Assembly: GCF_009766095.1 (NCBI RefSeq) | Contig: NZ_LMUD01000023.1 | Coordinates: 490,814-554,813, forward strand | DNA: 64,000 nt | Direction: 5' to 3' | Source: Granulicella sp. S190 | GTDB taxonomy: Bacteria; Acidobacteriota; Terriglobia; Terriglobales; Acidobacteriaceae | Shown here: in pieces, positions 36,408-45,460 of the stretch | How positions within the stretch are numbered: position 1 is the first letter of the stretch | Layout of the letters: every line of letters begins with the position of its first letter | Notes under the pieces: generated by a model | Databases searched by the model: none | The model's input: the letters and a program-made list of their open reading frames with translations, nothing else | Told to the model about the DNA's origin: nothing | Program-made: the position numbers and the translations under genes

Positions 36408-36723
36408 CCTTCTGACATCCTAGCCTCGTCAACCGGGCTTTGCGGCGCGTGGTTGTTATCAAATAGGATCTGCCGCGCAGGAGAAGACTACCGAACGCAA
36501 GCCCTGCTACGCCACAGCCGTGGCATACTCGCTCTTGACTATCTAAAGTCGGACCCCAGCCTCAACCCTTCGATGGATAGGTGCCAGCACCTTTCGTCAG
36601 TACTATGGCAGGGACTAGGAATCAGTAAGGATCGTGTTCTCGCATCCCTCTGTCTGCGCGGCACATCTTCACGGCTGTTCACACAATCTCACCTCATCGT
36701 AAGAAGCGGCTAAGGGGTAATCG
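36408..36723. other. divergent intergenic region, 316 bp
   Basis: It separates the minus-strand UnbV operon from the plus-strand ABC importer and should contain a promoter for each. An AAGGGG ribosome site at 36712-36717 precedes the TTG start of the permease. A small GCCAC/GTGGC hairpin lies near its middle. I see no further gene and no clear operator. Confidence 0.45.
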
Positions 36724-37512
36724 TTGTCATTCGAAGAAAAACCCGGAGCAGTCATCAAGGTACCTGTGTGGCTTCGTCCCTGGCTGCTCCTCGCCGTGCT
36801 GCTTGTGCTCTGGCAGATCGCCATCCAGCGCCATCCCGGCCAGTTGTTGCCCGGCCCCTGGGGCGTGGTCGGCGGCATCGCAGACCTCCTTCGTCACGGA
36901 TTGTTGTTGAAGTACGTCGTCGCCTCTCTCTTCCGTGTCACCTGGGGCTTCGGTCTCGCGGTCATCCTTGCCGTACCTCTCGGCATGGTCATCGGCTGGT
37001 ACACTCGCGCAGAGATGGCGCTCAATCCCATCATCCAGATCCTGCGTCCCATATCGCCGCTCGCCTGGATCCCGATCGCTATCCTATGGTTCGGCGTCGG
37101 AGACCTCTCTGCCATCTTCCTCATCTTTCTCGGCAGCTTCTTCCCGCTTCTGCTGACGGCCATGAATGCTGTACGCGGTGTCCCCGCTGTATACGTCAAC
37201 GCCGGACGAAACTTTGGCCTGCGCCCCATCGACCTCTTCGTCCGCATCCTCTATCCTGCCGCTGTGCCGCAACTCATCATCGGCCTGCGAATCACCTTAG
37301 GCATCGCGTGGCTCGTCGTCGTCGCAGCGGAGATGATCGCAGTAAATTCAGGTCTCGGCTTCCTCATCGTCGATGCCCGCAACGCCGGTAACCGCTACGA
37401 CCTCGTCGTCGCCGGTATGGTCATCATCGGACTCATCGGGCTCCTGTTGGACTGGGGCATACGCTCACTCGAACGGGTCAAATCGTTCCGGTGGAGCTAC
37501 TCGGAGGAATAA
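36724..37512 (+). CDS. ABC transporter permease, nitrate/sulfonate/taurine type (first)
   Basis: A protein of 262 aa starting at TTG 36724, chosen for its AAGGGG site 6 bp upstream and a normal permease N-terminus. About six membrane helices. The EAA loop that contacts the ATPase reads AGRNFGLRPIDLFVRILYP, followed by PQLIIGLRITLGIAWLVVV. This is the SsuC/TauC/NrtB group of importers. A second, clearly paralogous permease is encoded two genes downstream, so the channel is probably a heterodimer. The stop is 1 bp before the ATPase start. Confidence 0.92.
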   Translation: MSFEEKPGAVIKVPVWLRPWLLLAVLLVLWQIAIQRHPGQLLPGPWGVVGGIADLLRHGLLLKYVVASLFRVTWGFGLAVILAVPLGMVIGWYTRAEMALNPIIQILRPISPLAWIPIAILWFGVGDLSAIFLIFLGSFFPLLLTAMNAVRGVPAVYVNAGRNFGLRPIDLFVRILYPAAVPQLIIGLRITLGIAWLVVVAAEMIAVNSGLGFLIVDARNAGNRYDLVVAGMVIIGLIGLLLDWGIRSLERVKSFRWSYSEE

Positions 37513-37513
37513 G

Positions 37514-38302
37514 GTGCTATCGATGGAATCAAGTGTGGCAGCGTCTGCAACCAGAATCGCCGTGCAGGTTGAAGACGTCGGAATGATCTTCACTCGCGAC
37601 GGCAAGCAGACCCTTGTCCTCGATAACATCAACCTCGAGGTCGGCGAGGGCGAGTTCGTCTGCCTCCTCGGCCCCTCCGGATGCGGCAAATCAACTCTGC
37701 TCAATATCATGGCCGGCTTTCTCTCTCCCACCAGCGGTACCGTTCGCGTCGGCGGCGAAGTAGTGCAAGGCCCGGACCCGCGTCGCATCGTCGTCTTCCA
37801 GGAGCGCGGCGTCTTCCCCTGGCTCACCGTCGAAGAAAACATCGGCTTCGGCCTCGCTGCTTTGGACCGCAAAGAGCGCCAACACCGCATCAACCACTAC
37901 GTCGGAATGGTAGGCCTCAAAGGCTTTGAAAACTCCTACCCCTCAGACCTCTCCGGCGGCATGAAGCAGCGCCTCGAAGTAGCAAGAGCCCTCGCCGTCA
38001 ACCCGGATATGCTGCTGCTCGACGAACCCTTCGGCGCGCTCGACTCCATCACCCGCCTCACCATGCGCCGCGAGCTCCTCCGCATCTGGGAGGCCGAGAG
38101 AAAGACTATCCTCTTCGTCACCCACGACATCGATGAAGCCGTCCAGCTCGCCGACCGCGTCGTCGTCATGAGCGCGCGTCCAGCCACCATCCAGCAGATC
38201 GTCACTATCGACATCCCGCACCCACGCGACCTGAGCTCACCGCGCTATCTTGAGCTGCGCGACGGCATCTTCCAGCAGATTGGACTGGCGCACCACGTAT
38301 GA
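37514..38302 (+). CDS. ABC transporter ATP-binding protein, SsuB/TauB/NrtD type
   Basis: A protein of 262 aa from GTG 37514; GGAGG at 37503-37507 is 6 bp upstream, whereas ATG 37523 would be 15 bp away. Walker A is GPSGCGKST, the Q-loop QERGVFPWLTVEENI, the signature LSGGMKQR, Walker B MLLLDEPFGALD and the switch His in VTHDIDEA. It powers import through the two neighbouring permeases from the cytoplasmic face. The stop overlaps the start of the second permease by 4 bp (ATGA). Confidence 0.94.
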   Translation: MLSMESSVAASATRIAVQVEDVGMIFTRDGKQTLVLDNINLEVGEGEFVCLLGPSGCGKSTLLNIMAGFLSPTSGTVRVGGEVVQGPDPRRIVVFQERGVFPWLTVEENIGFGLAALDRKERQHRINHYVGMVGLKGFENSYPSDLSGGMKQRLEVARALAVNPDMLLLDEPFGALDSITRLTMRRELLRIWEAERKTILFVTHDIDEAVQLADRVVVMSARPATIQQIVTIDIPHPRDLSSPRYLELRDGIFQQIGLAHHV

Positions 38303-39081
38303 ACTCTCTCGCCACCCCAGCCCGTTGGGAACGAATCGTCCTACCGCTGCTCGTGCTTCTGGCATGTCTTGCTCTGTGGTACTTCTCCGTTCGCTGGACG
38401 AAAACCAGAGTCTTTCCCTCTCCTTTCGAAGTAGGGAAGGGAATCAAGGAGCTGATGCACAAGCAGGTTCTCTGGGGCGACATCATTGACTCCCTCAGGC
38501 GCGTCGCCATCGGCTTCGGCACCGCAGCCATTCTGGGTGTTCCGCTCGGCCTCATTCTCGGCTGGTATCCCGCAGCCAATCAGGTCGTCAACCCGCTCCT
38601 GCAGATCCTTCGCCCCATTAGCCCACTCGCTTGGATCCCCGTCACCATTCTCCTCTTTGGCATCGGCGATCACGCCGCAACCTCTCTCATCTTTCTCGGC
38701 GCATTTTTTCCCATCGTCGTAGCCTGCATCGATGGTGTCTCCAACGTCCCCGCCGTCTACCGCCGCGCCGGTCGCAACTTCGGCCTCACCCCCGTGCAGT
38801 TGCTCCTGCGCGTCGTCTTTCCCGCAGCTTTGCCCCAGATCATCGTAGGCCTCCGCATCGCCCTCGGCATCGCATGGCTGGTCGTCGTCGCGGCAGAGAT
38901 GGTCGCCGTCGATTCAGGACTAGGCTACCTCGTCATCGACTCACGCAACTCCGGAAAGCGCTACGATCTCGTCGTCGCTGCCATGCTCCTCATCGGAATC
39001 ATCGGCCTCTGCCTCGACCTTTTCATCCGCTCCGTCGAACACTTCAAATCCGTACGCTGGGGCTTCCGTCATGACTCTTAA
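38299..39081 (+). CDS. ABC transporter permease, nitrate/sulfonate/taurine type (second)
   Basis: A protein of 260 aa, strongly similar to the first permease: RPISPLAWIP, AGRNFGLTPVQLLLRVVFP and ALGIAWLVVVAAEMVAVDSGLG line up almost residue for residue. About six membrane helices. Keeping two permeases in one operon, rather than one homodimer as in SsuC/TauC, is less usual for this group and suggests duplication and specialisation. The start overlaps the ATPase stop; the stop overlaps the binding-protein start by 11 bp. Confidence 0.92.
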   Translation: MNSLATPARWERIVLPLLVLLACLALWYFSVRWTKTRVFPSPFEVGKGIKELMHKQVLWGDIIDSLRRVAIGFGTAAILGVPLGLILGWYPAANQVVNPLLQILRPISPLAWIPVTILLFGIGDHAATSLIFLGAFFPIVVACIDGVSNVPAVYRRAGRNFGLTPVQLLLRVVFPAALPQIIVGLRIALGIAWLVVVAAEMVAVDSGLGYLVIDSRNSGKRYDLVVAAMLLIGIIGLCLDLFIRSVEHFKSVRWGFRHDS

Positions 39082-40129
39082 ATCCCGCGTTCTCCTCTAC
39101 GCCACCTGCTGGATCGTCCTCATCTCCATCTTCCACGCCTCCCTCAACGTAAACTGGGCCGCCGTCCTCAACGACTACCAGCCACTCGCGAAGCGCAAGA
39201 TCACAGTCGCCTACATCCCCGTCACCTGCCAGCTCACCTGCCCCGTCACCGACTACATCTCCAAGGTCTCAGACAAAGGCGAGCTCTTTCTCCCCCGCCT
39301 GTTCCAGGGCTTCCCCGAGATCAAAGAAGCCCTCATCTCCAACAAGGTCCAGGCCGCCTTCATCGTCGCTCCACTCGCCATCGCTCTTGCCTCCCAGGGC
39401 GTCCCCATTAAAGTCGTCTACCTCGGCCACCGCTACGGCAGCGCTCTCGTCGTCCGTAAAAACGGCCCCGTCAAAACCTTCGCCGACCTTCGCGGCCGCA
39501 CTATCGCCATCCCCAGCCGCTTCTCCGACGAGCGCCTCATCGTCTTCCGCGCTATGAAGGTCTGGGGCCTCAAGCCCGGCGACATCAAGATGGTCGAGAT
39601 GGCGCCCCCGGACGTCTCCGGAGCCCTCGCCGCCGGCGCAATCGACGGCTTCGTCATGGGCGAACCCTTTCCCTCACAAGCTGAATTAGGCGGCTACGGC
39701 CGCGTCCTCTTCCAGGCCCGCGACTACTGGCCCGACTACATGTCCTGCATCCTCGTCGTCCGTCAGGACCTCATCGACCAGCGTCCCGAAGTCGTCCAAA
39801 CCCTCGTCGACGGTATCGCTCGCTCCGGCCTATGGCTCGATCAGGGCAAGCCGCATCGCGAAGACGCCGCAGACTTCGTCGGTCGCTTCTACTACAACCA
39901 GAAACCCGCGCTCCTCCGCTGGGCCCTCACCAAGCCGATGGACCGCGTCACCTACAGCCCACTCGCCCCGCGCAAAGCAGACTTCGATATGGTGCGCGAC
40001 CTCATGATCGAGACCGGCGTCCTCAATAAAAAAATGGAGTTCAGCGACTACACCGACACCAGGTTCTCCGATGCTGCCAGTCAGCAAACACCCTGGAGAT
40101 ACGAGCCCGGCATAGCCGCCGCCAAATAA
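39071..40129 (+). CDS. ABC transporter substrate-binding protein with CxxxC motif
   Basis: A protein of 352 aa. An N-terminal hydrophobic helix (VLLYATCWIVLISIF) serves as signal or anchor. The fold is the SsuA/NrtA/NMT1 type: KITVAYIPVT at the first strand, LISNKVQAAFIVAPLAIALA, LRGRTIAIPSRFSDER and GAIDGFVMGEPFPSQA. At the ligand-binding first loop it has VTCQLTCPVTDY, two cysteines where relatives usually carry polar residues. A thiophilic ligand (metal, organometal or metal chelate) would explain this and the HMA protein encoded next; that is inference. Nitrate, sulfonate or a pyrimidine precursor remain possible. Confidence 0.85.
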   Translation: MTLKSRVLLYATCWIVLISIFHASLNVNWAAVLNDYQPLAKRKITVAYIPVTCQLTCPVTDYISKVSDKGELFLPRLFQGFPEIKEALISNKVQAAFIVAPLAIALASQGVPIKVVYLGHRYGSALVVRKNGPVKTFADLRGRTIAIPSRFSDERLIVFRAMKVWGLKPGDIKMVEMAPPDVSGALAAGAIDGFVMGEPFPSQAELGGYGRVLFQARDYWPDYMSCILVVRQDLIDQRPEVVQTLVDGIARSGLWLDQGKPHREDAADFVGRFYYNQKPALLRWALTKPMDRVTYSPLAPRKADFDMVRDLMIETGVLNKKMEFSDYTDTRFSDAASQQTPWRYEPGIAAAK

Positions 40130-40168
40130 CGCATCCGCAACACAAGACTCAACGAACGGAGACACACA

Positions 40169-40474
40169 ATGATTCGCAGAAAGTTTTTAGGTCTCATGAC
40201 TCTGGCCAGCGCCACCGGTCTCGCAACTCTCAAAACCGCCGCCGCCCTCGAAAAAAAGACCGCCGCCTACAAGGTCGCCGGCTTCACCTGCATCACCTGC
40301 GCCGTCGGCCTCGAAACTCTTCTCCAGCGCGAGCACGGCATAGCCGCAGCAAAGGCAACCTATCCTGAAGCCATCCTCACCGTCACCTACGATCCCAGGA
40401 CTATCTCTGAAGCCGCCATCGTCGAAGTGGTCGAAAGCCTGGGCTTCCACGCAACCCAGCTTCACTCTTCCTGA
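40169..40474 (+). CDS. small secreted heavy-metal-associated (HMA) domain protein
   Basis: A protein of 101 aa with GGAG about 8 bp upstream of ATG. The N-terminus MIRRKFLGLMTLASATGLATL looks like a signal sequence, perhaps Tat-like though only RRKFL is present. The mature 70 residues form a ferredoxin-like HMA domain with the metal loop GFTCITCAVGLETLL (CxxC) and a late IVEVVESLGFHATQL. MerP and periplasmic copper chaperones share this layout. It lies 39 bp after the ABC binding-protein gene and before a two-way terminator, so it belongs to the importer operon and probably hands metal to, or takes it from, that system. Confidence 0.88.
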   Translation: MIRRKFLGLMTLASATGLATLKTAAALEKKTAAYKVAGFTCITCAVGLETLLQREHGIAAAKATYPEAILTVTYDPRTISEAAIVEVVESLGFHATQLHSS

Positions 40475-40483
40475 CAACAGTCG

Positions 40484-40530
40484 CAAAAAAAGAAGGCTCC
40501 AACGCCGCAAAGCGATGGAGCCTCCCTTCT
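40484..40530. terminator. bidirectional rho-independent terminator
   Basis: An inverted repeat with arms at 40491-40501 (AGAAGGCTCCA) and 40516-40530 (TGGAGCC then TCCCTTCT, one G bulge), with a further CGC/GCG pair inside the loop. A run of A at 40485-40491 gives a T tract for the minus strand and TCTTTT follows on the plus strand. It sits between the convergent HMA and GH3 genes, so it can end both transcripts. Confidence 0.75.
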
Positions 40531-40544
40531 AGTCTTTTGAAATC

Positions 40545-43124
40545 CTAACGACCCTTCAAACTAAGCTCAGCCTTCAGCGGCAAAGACTCCACAGAATCGC
40601 CCACCGAGATCGTGAACTTATCCGAGCCGATCGCCCACTTCTTCGCTGTCACATCGTAGTAAGAGAAAGACCGCGCATCGAGGGCAATCGTTACATGCTT
40701 CGTCTCACCCGGCGCAAGCTCGACCCGTTCAAAGCCCTTCAACTCACGCTCCGGTCGCTCCACCTTCGGATGATTCTCCGCCACATAAAGCTGCGCCACT
40801 TCGGCGCCCTTGCGGCTACCCGTATTCGTCACGTCGAAGCTCGCCGTTCCACCAACCTCACTGCTGCCATCATCCTGCGCCACCTTAAGATTTGAGAACT
40901 TAAACGTCGTGTAGGAAAGCCCATACCCAAACGGATACAGCGGCTTCACCTTGTTCTTCGTGTACCCGCGATACCCGACGAAGATCCCTTCCTTATAGTC
41001 AACCCGCTTCGAATCGCCTTCAGGATAGTAGTTTGCAAACGTCGGGTTATCCTCCGCTCGCCGTTCAAACGTAGCCGGCAGATGCCCCGAAGGATTCACA
41101 TCGCCAAACAAGATCTCGGCCAACGCTTGCCCAGCCTCCTGCCCTCCGTACCACGTCTCCAGCACCGCCGGCACGTGCTCAATCCACTTCGTCGAATCCA
41201 CATTGCCACCCGAGGTAATCGCGACGACCACCTTAGGATTCGCCGCCGCAATCTCGCGTATCAACTCCGTCTGTCCATACGGCAGCGTAAAGGTTCGGTC
41301 GCCACCTTCGCTCTCGCTCTCCGGCTGAAATCCAGCCTCCACCACGACCACATCAGCCTTGGCTGCAAGCTGCACTGCCTGTGGGTTCACCACCTTGTTC
41401 TCCGCTACAACACCCAGCACCACATGTCCGCCGATCACGCTCTTCTGCCACTCTTCGATCACCACCTTATGCGGACCCGCAGACAGATCCAGCGTCACAT
41501 GCGGTTGAAAAGCCCGCACGATCATCCAGTTGTCGATCACAAGCTTGCCATCCACATACACGCGATTTCCCGAACCCTCCCCTGAATCTTCCAGCGCGAA
41601 GATGTACTTACCCGCCGTAGCAGGGGAGTAGTAGCCGGTAAGGCGATGCGAGATCTCCGAGGGCGGCGTCGAAAAGAGCATTGCCATTACTGCTTCAATG
41701 TTCTCGATAACACTCTTGATGGTGAGTCCTTCAAGAACTGCATGGGGCGTCACAGTCGTAGCCGTTGGAGCTCCTGAGAGCTCCAGATTGCTAAAGCTCT
41801 CAAGCGTTAGCCCAGGCTTGCCGTTCTTGGCCGCAGTCGTAAACTGCGTCTCGGCCGCAAGGTGCGACAGCGTCGGAATCCCACGATCATAGAGCACCGT
41901 AGTAGACGAGCCAACCTCGTTGGAGATTCCCTCCAGCGCGCTCACCATGTGAAACGGAACCACCCCGGCGCTTCCTCCGCCCACAGGAACACCCGGATAA
42001 GCATCCGGCCCAACAATCAGAACTGTCTTCACCGCCGCCTTATCCAGCGGCAGAAGATTGCCTTCGTTCTTCAGCAGCACCGCACCCTCTCGCGCCGAAT
42101 CAAGCGCAGCCGCCTTGTTCCGCGGATCTAAAAACGAGAGGGACGTATCGCGCTGGTCCCGGTTCAGCCACCCGTACGAGGCCGCCGTCTCCAGAATGTG
42201 CCGCACCTTCTCGTCGATCGTCGCCTCAGTCACCTTGCCCGCCTTGATCGCAGGCGCGAGGTTCGCGTTGTTCATAAACTTGCCCGTCGGCATCTCGATG
42301 TCGAGGCCGCCGTTCGCCGCGCCCACCGCATCGTAGGTCGCATCCCAATCCGACATCAGCACATTCTGAAAGCCCCACTCCTTACGCAGAATCTCCGTGT
42401 TGAAGTAGCTGTTCTCCGTCGCATGCTTGCCATCGATCAGGTTGTACGAGTCCATCACTGCGCTTACATGGCCCTGCTTCACCGCTGCCTCAAACGGAGG
42501 GAGATAGATCTCGCGCACCGTCCGCTCATCGATCTCCGTATCAGAGTCGTGCCGCAGAAACTCGCTGTTATTTCCCAGGTAGTGCTTCACCGTGGCGCTG
42601 ACGCCCTGCTCCTGCATCCCGGTGATATAACCCACCGCAATCTGTCCCGAAAGGTATGGATCTTCGCCGAAGTACTCGAAGTTGCGTCCATTGCGTGGCG
42701 AGCGATAAATATTCACTCCGGGGCCAAGCATGAAGTGAACTCCGCGAGCCCGCGCATCGCGCCCTATTCCCGCTCCCACCCGCGCTGCCAGCGCACGGTC
42801 CCACGAAGCCGCAGTATTGATTCCCGCTGCATATGTCGTCGACGGAAAACCTGAGTTCGACCGCGTCCCATAAGGCCCGTCCGACATCTCAAGCGCTGGA
42901 ATCCCAAGCGATGGAACACCGCGCACCGCGAACCCGGTCCCCCCGATGTAATCGAGCTTCTGTTGCAGCGTCATCTGCTTCACCAGCGCATCTACCTTCT
43001 GCTTCTCTGCGGCATCCAGCGGATGGGGAGCTTGAGCAAAGCTCGCAGAGGAAAGAAGAGTCGCACTCAAAGCGAGTGCCGTGATGCAGCAACTACGAAA
43101 AAGGCCGGAGAGCTTCCAGTCCAT
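40545..43124 (-). CDS. secreted GH3 beta-glucosidase with PA14 insertion
   Basis: A protein of 859 aa with a signal peptide (cleavage near SFAQ/AP). GH3 N-terminal barrel: GVPSLGIPALEMSDGPYG, ARGVHFMLGPGVNIYR, KHYLGNNSE, and the nucleophile Asp in VLMSDWDATYD. The C-terminal GH3 domain is interrupted by a PA14 carbohydrate-binding module (about 430-560; TGYYSPATAGKYIFALEDSG and RVYVDGKLVIDNW), as in several bacterial beta-glucosidases. A fibronectin-III-like domain ends the protein (GAEVAQLYVAENHPKVERPE). It should release glucose or related sugars from oligosaccharides in the periplasm or outside. It stands alone; repeated heptamers lie upstream. Confidence 0.93.
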   Translation of the reverse strand: MDWKLSGLFRSCCITALALSATLLSSASFAQAPHPLDAAEKQKVDALVKQMTLQQKLDYIGGTGFAVRGVPSLGIPALEMSDGPYGTRSNSGFPSTTYAAGINTAASWDRALAARVGAGIGRDARARGVHFMLGPGVNIYRSPRNGRNFEYFGEDPYLSGQIAVGYITGMQEQGVSATVKHYLGNNSEFLRHDSDTEIDERTVREIYLPPFEAAVKQGHVSAVMDSYNLIDGKHATENSYFNTEILRKEWGFQNVLMSDWDATYDAVGAANGGLDIEMPTGKFMNNANLAPAIKAGKVTEATIDEKVRHILETAASYGWLNRDQRDTSLSFLDPRNKAAALDSAREGAVLLKNEGNLLPLDKAAVKTVLIVGPDAYPGVPVGGGSAGVVPFHMVSALEGISNEVGSSTTVLYDRGIPTLSHLAAETQFTTAAKNGKPGLTLESFSNLELSGAPTATTVTPHAVLEGLTIKSVIENIEAVMAMLFSTPPSEISHRLTGYYSPATAGKYIFALEDSGEGSGNRVYVDGKLVIDNWMIVRAFQPHVTLDLSAGPHKVVIEEWQKSVIGGHVVLGVVAENKVVNPQAVQLAAKADVVVVEAGFQPESESEGGDRTFTLPYGQTELIREIAAANPKVVVAITSGGNVDSTKWIEHVPAVLETWYGGQEAGQALAEILFGDVNPSGHLPATFERRAEDNPTFANYYPEGDSKRVDYKEGIFVGYRGYTKNKVKPLYPFGYGLSYTTFKFSNLKVAQDDGSSEVGGTASFDVTNTGSRKGAEVAQLYVAENHPKVERPERELKGFERVELAPGETKHVTIALDARSFSYYDVTAKKWAIGSDKFTISVGDSVESLPLKAELSLKGR

Positions 43125-43143
43125 GGAGAGTTGTCCTCGTTAT

Positions 43144-43230
43144 TGTGCGAAATTGTAACTGTAAGACAACATGCTTGTCGCACAGCTTATGAACCACAAC
43201 CTGCGACCTCTGGAATCGAGCGGTGTGCGA
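43144..43230. promoter_or_regulatory. three copies of heptamer TGTGCGA upstream of the GH3 gene
   Basis: TGTGCGA occurs at 43144-43150 (+), as its reverse complement at 43178-43184, and again at 43224-43230 (+). The second and third copies extend to TGTGCGACA. The cluster begins 20 bp before the GH3 start, in a region that must hold its promoter. It may be an operator for a repressor responding to sugars; no regulator gene is adjacent. Confidence 0.4.
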
Positions 43231-43391
43231 CACCTGAAAAGGGAACTGCCGAACTATTCAGGCGACACTGAGCTGTCCATAAGAACTTCTTCTCATATGC
43301 TTCTCATGAACTCGCGCGCAAACTCCGCGTCCTCTCTCTGAACGAGGCATACGCCAGGCCGCTGACCGGCATCGAATATACTGGTACAGCA

Positions 43392-43628
43392 ATGAATGAA
43401 GAAAATCTTAAACAGCGGCTCGCCTACTTCGAGTCAAGGCTTGAAGAGGCTAAGCGCAGACACTCTGCGAAAGAGCCTCATCCGCGAACCTTCGATGCCG
43501 GTTACACCACAGACACCTTCAAGACTTGGGGAGAGTCCATCGCTCTCATAAATGAACGACTTGCAACCATCAACGCACAGTTGAAGGCCGAGGCAAGAAA
43601 GTCCAACCCAGCTCACGAAGACCTCTGA
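43392..43628 (+). CDS. small helical protein of unknown function
   Basis: A protein of 78 aa, not recognised. It is hydrophilic, with two predicted amphipathic helices (NLKQRLAYFESRLEEAKRR and SIALINERLATINAQLKAEA) that could form a coiled coil. No signal peptide, membrane segment or cysteine. ATG 43392 has no clear ribosome site. It precedes another small gene in the same direction. Confidence 0.45.
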   Translation: MNEENLKQRLAYFESRLEEAKRRHSAKEPHPRTFDAGYTTDTFKTWGESIALINERLATINAQLKAEARKSNPAHEDL

Positions 43629-43760
43629 ATCCTGGCTCCACTCAACCAGGGAGCAGCGTAAGTCCTGATAGACGGAGAGTTCCTCCGATCGGCAGGCAAC
43701 TCCTCCAGAGGTTTGTACATCACAACAAAAAAGACTCCAACGTCTTCTAAGGAGATCATC

Positions 43761-43952
43761 ATGGCCGAACAAGCCACTGCAGCACATCCCCATCGCCCCA
43801 AGATGGACGGTTCCTCTGATCTAATCTGTCTCAACTGCCTCGCGACGGTAGTAGCAAAGCACGATGCCGGCCAATCCAGCGGTGAATCCCTTCACATCTG
43901 CAACCCTTCGTTCTCGGGCCGCCGCATCCCCGCCATGCAACATGCCGTATAA
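43761..43952 (+). CDS. small zinc-ribbon-like protein of unknown function
   Basis: A protein of 63 aa. ATG 43761 is set by an AAGGAG site (43749-43754) 6 bp upstream; an upstream in-frame ATG at 43713 lacks one. The middle carries LICLNCLATVV and, after about 20 residues, HICNPSF, a CxxC plus HxC arrangement that could bind one zinc. No relatives recognised. It is 132 bp after the preceding small gene and before repeat copy B. Confidence 0.6.
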   Translation: MAEQATAAHPHRPKMDGSSDLICLNCLATVVAKHDAGQSSGESLHICNPSFSGRRIPAMQHAV

Positions 43953-43997
43953 ATCTTCGTGTAAATCATTTAATCAAACACATTGAACAGGTAAGGC

Positions 43998-44145
43998 GAA
44001 AATAAAGTCCAAACTCTTGGCGTATGTTTCAGCCTCTAAAAGTTGACGGTCAGAAGACCATCTTTTACCACGCATTTCACCACGTCTACACCACCAAAAA
44101 ACCACGTTCACGCACCAGTTTTTCGCAAAAATCCCCCAAAACATC
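43998..44145. repeat. dispersed intergenic repeat, copy B
   Basis: About 148 bp matching 15691-15840 in order and spacing of its conserved blocks. Best blocks: GCATTTCACCACG, ACACCACCAAAAAACCACG and GCACCAGTTTTTCGCAAAAA. It lies just past the stop of the minus-strand MFS gene, the same placement as copy A. The A-rich blocks would read as T-rich RNA on the minus strand, so a 3'-end function is possible. Confidence 0.65.
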
Positions 44146-44206
44146 TCCTTCAACCATCGAAATTATTTTGCTTCTGCAGAAGCACTCTCCCTCAAAACAT
44201 CGTTGG

Positions 44207-45460
44207 CTAAATCTTCCTGCCTCCGGATAAAAAACTCTTACCTCGCTTCTCCGGACCAAACCAGAAGATCAGCAGCAGTGAAACAATCACCAGCATCTCA
44301 AACGAACACAGCGCCCACGGATACCCAAACTTGCTCCTCAGCAAGTTCTGCAGCGGCAGCACCGGCGAGGCAAACAAAACCCCAAGCTGATACACAAACC
44401 CAGGAAACAGCCCGCGAATCGCATCCGGCGCGAGCTCGTTCAGATGCGCCGGAATCACGCCGAACGCGCCCTGAACCCCACTCTGCATCAGGTACGACCC
44501 CGCCACGATGGCCATCAAAGACCCGCCAAACGCCCACATCGGCATCGCCATCAGACACACTCCAAGCGCTGCCATCACGGCATATCTGCGCCCAATGCGC
44601 TCCGACATCGCACCCACCACCACCGCTCCTATGATCGCCCCGACGTTGTAAATCACCGGAATTCCAAGCGTCGCCTTCATCCCCAGCACGGTAGCGCCGT
44701 TCATCCACGGCAACGTCTTCAGGAAGTCGGGATAAAGATCCTGCGTCCCATGAGACAGGCACGTAATTGCGGTCATCAGAACCAGCAGATACCCGAAGAC
44801 GCCCATATGCTGAAACATGGTGCTGAAGATCTTCGCAACCGAAGGCATCTTGTGCATCTGCCACGCCGCAGACTCCGGTGCCATAGCAGCCAGCACCACA
44901 ATCACCACCGTCACTCCAGCGCCAACAAAAAACATCATCTGCCACCCAAAAGCGGGGGCAAGCGTCTGCATGCCAATCGCAGCCATCAGATAGCCGAACG
45001 GATACCCGCCCTGCATCAACCCCGAAAGAATGCCTCTTCTATGTCGAGGTGCGCTCTCCATCGCATACGAGGCGCCAATGCCCCAATAACCGCCCATCCC
45101 CAGGCCGTACAACAATCGCATCGCCAGAAAGACCCAGTAAGTCGGCGCAAGTCCACTCAGCACTGTCACCGTCGAAAAATACAAGACGCATGCGATAAGA
45201 GGCTTCTTGCGCCCGAATTTGTCAGCAAGAGCCCCAAACAGCAGAGCCCCAATCGGTCGCATGGCAAGTGTTAAAGTCATGCTCCAGACAATCGCTCCCT
45301 TGCCCACATGAAACTTGCCCATGAGCTCCGAGATCAGAAAGACGACAACAAAGAAGTCGAAGGCATCGAGAACCCACCCCAGAATCCCCGCCGCCACAGC
45401 AAATCTCCACCCAGGGGCACCAGCCTCGGAGCCCTCTGCTTCCCTCACATCCAAATGCAT
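44207..45460 (-). CDS. MFS transporter, sialate/lactate:H+ or aromatic-acid symporter type
   Basis: A protein of 417 aa with 12 predicted helices. The loop 2-3 signature is GALADKFGRKKPL, helix 4-5 has RLLYGLGMGGYWGIGASYAMES and the next loop PRHRRGILSGLMQGGYPFG, typical of the SHS/AAHS group of proton symporters for organic acids. Not adjacent to a catabolic operon, so the substrate is open. Copy B of the dispersed repeat follows its stop. Confidence 0.87.
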   Translation of the reverse strand: MHLDVREAEGSEAGAPGWRFAVAAGILGWVLDAFDFFVVVFLISELMGKFHVGKGAIVWSMTLTLAMRPIGALLFGALADKFGRKKPLIACVLYFSTVTVLSGLAPTYWVFLAMRLLYGLGMGGYWGIGASYAMESAPRHRRGILSGLMQGGYPFGYLMAAIGMQTLAPAFGWQMMFFVGAGVTVVIVVLAAMAPESAAWQMHKMPSVAKIFSTMFQHMGVFGYLLVLMTAITCLSHGTQDLYPDFLKTLPWMNGATVLGMKATLGIPVIYNVGAIIGAVVVGAMSERIGRRYAVMAALGVCLMAMPMWAFGGSLMAIVAGSYLMQSGVQGAFGVIPAHLNELAPDAIRGLFPGFVYQLGVLFASPVLPLQNLLRSKFGYPWALCSFEMLVIVSLLLIFWFGPEKRGKSFLSGGRKI

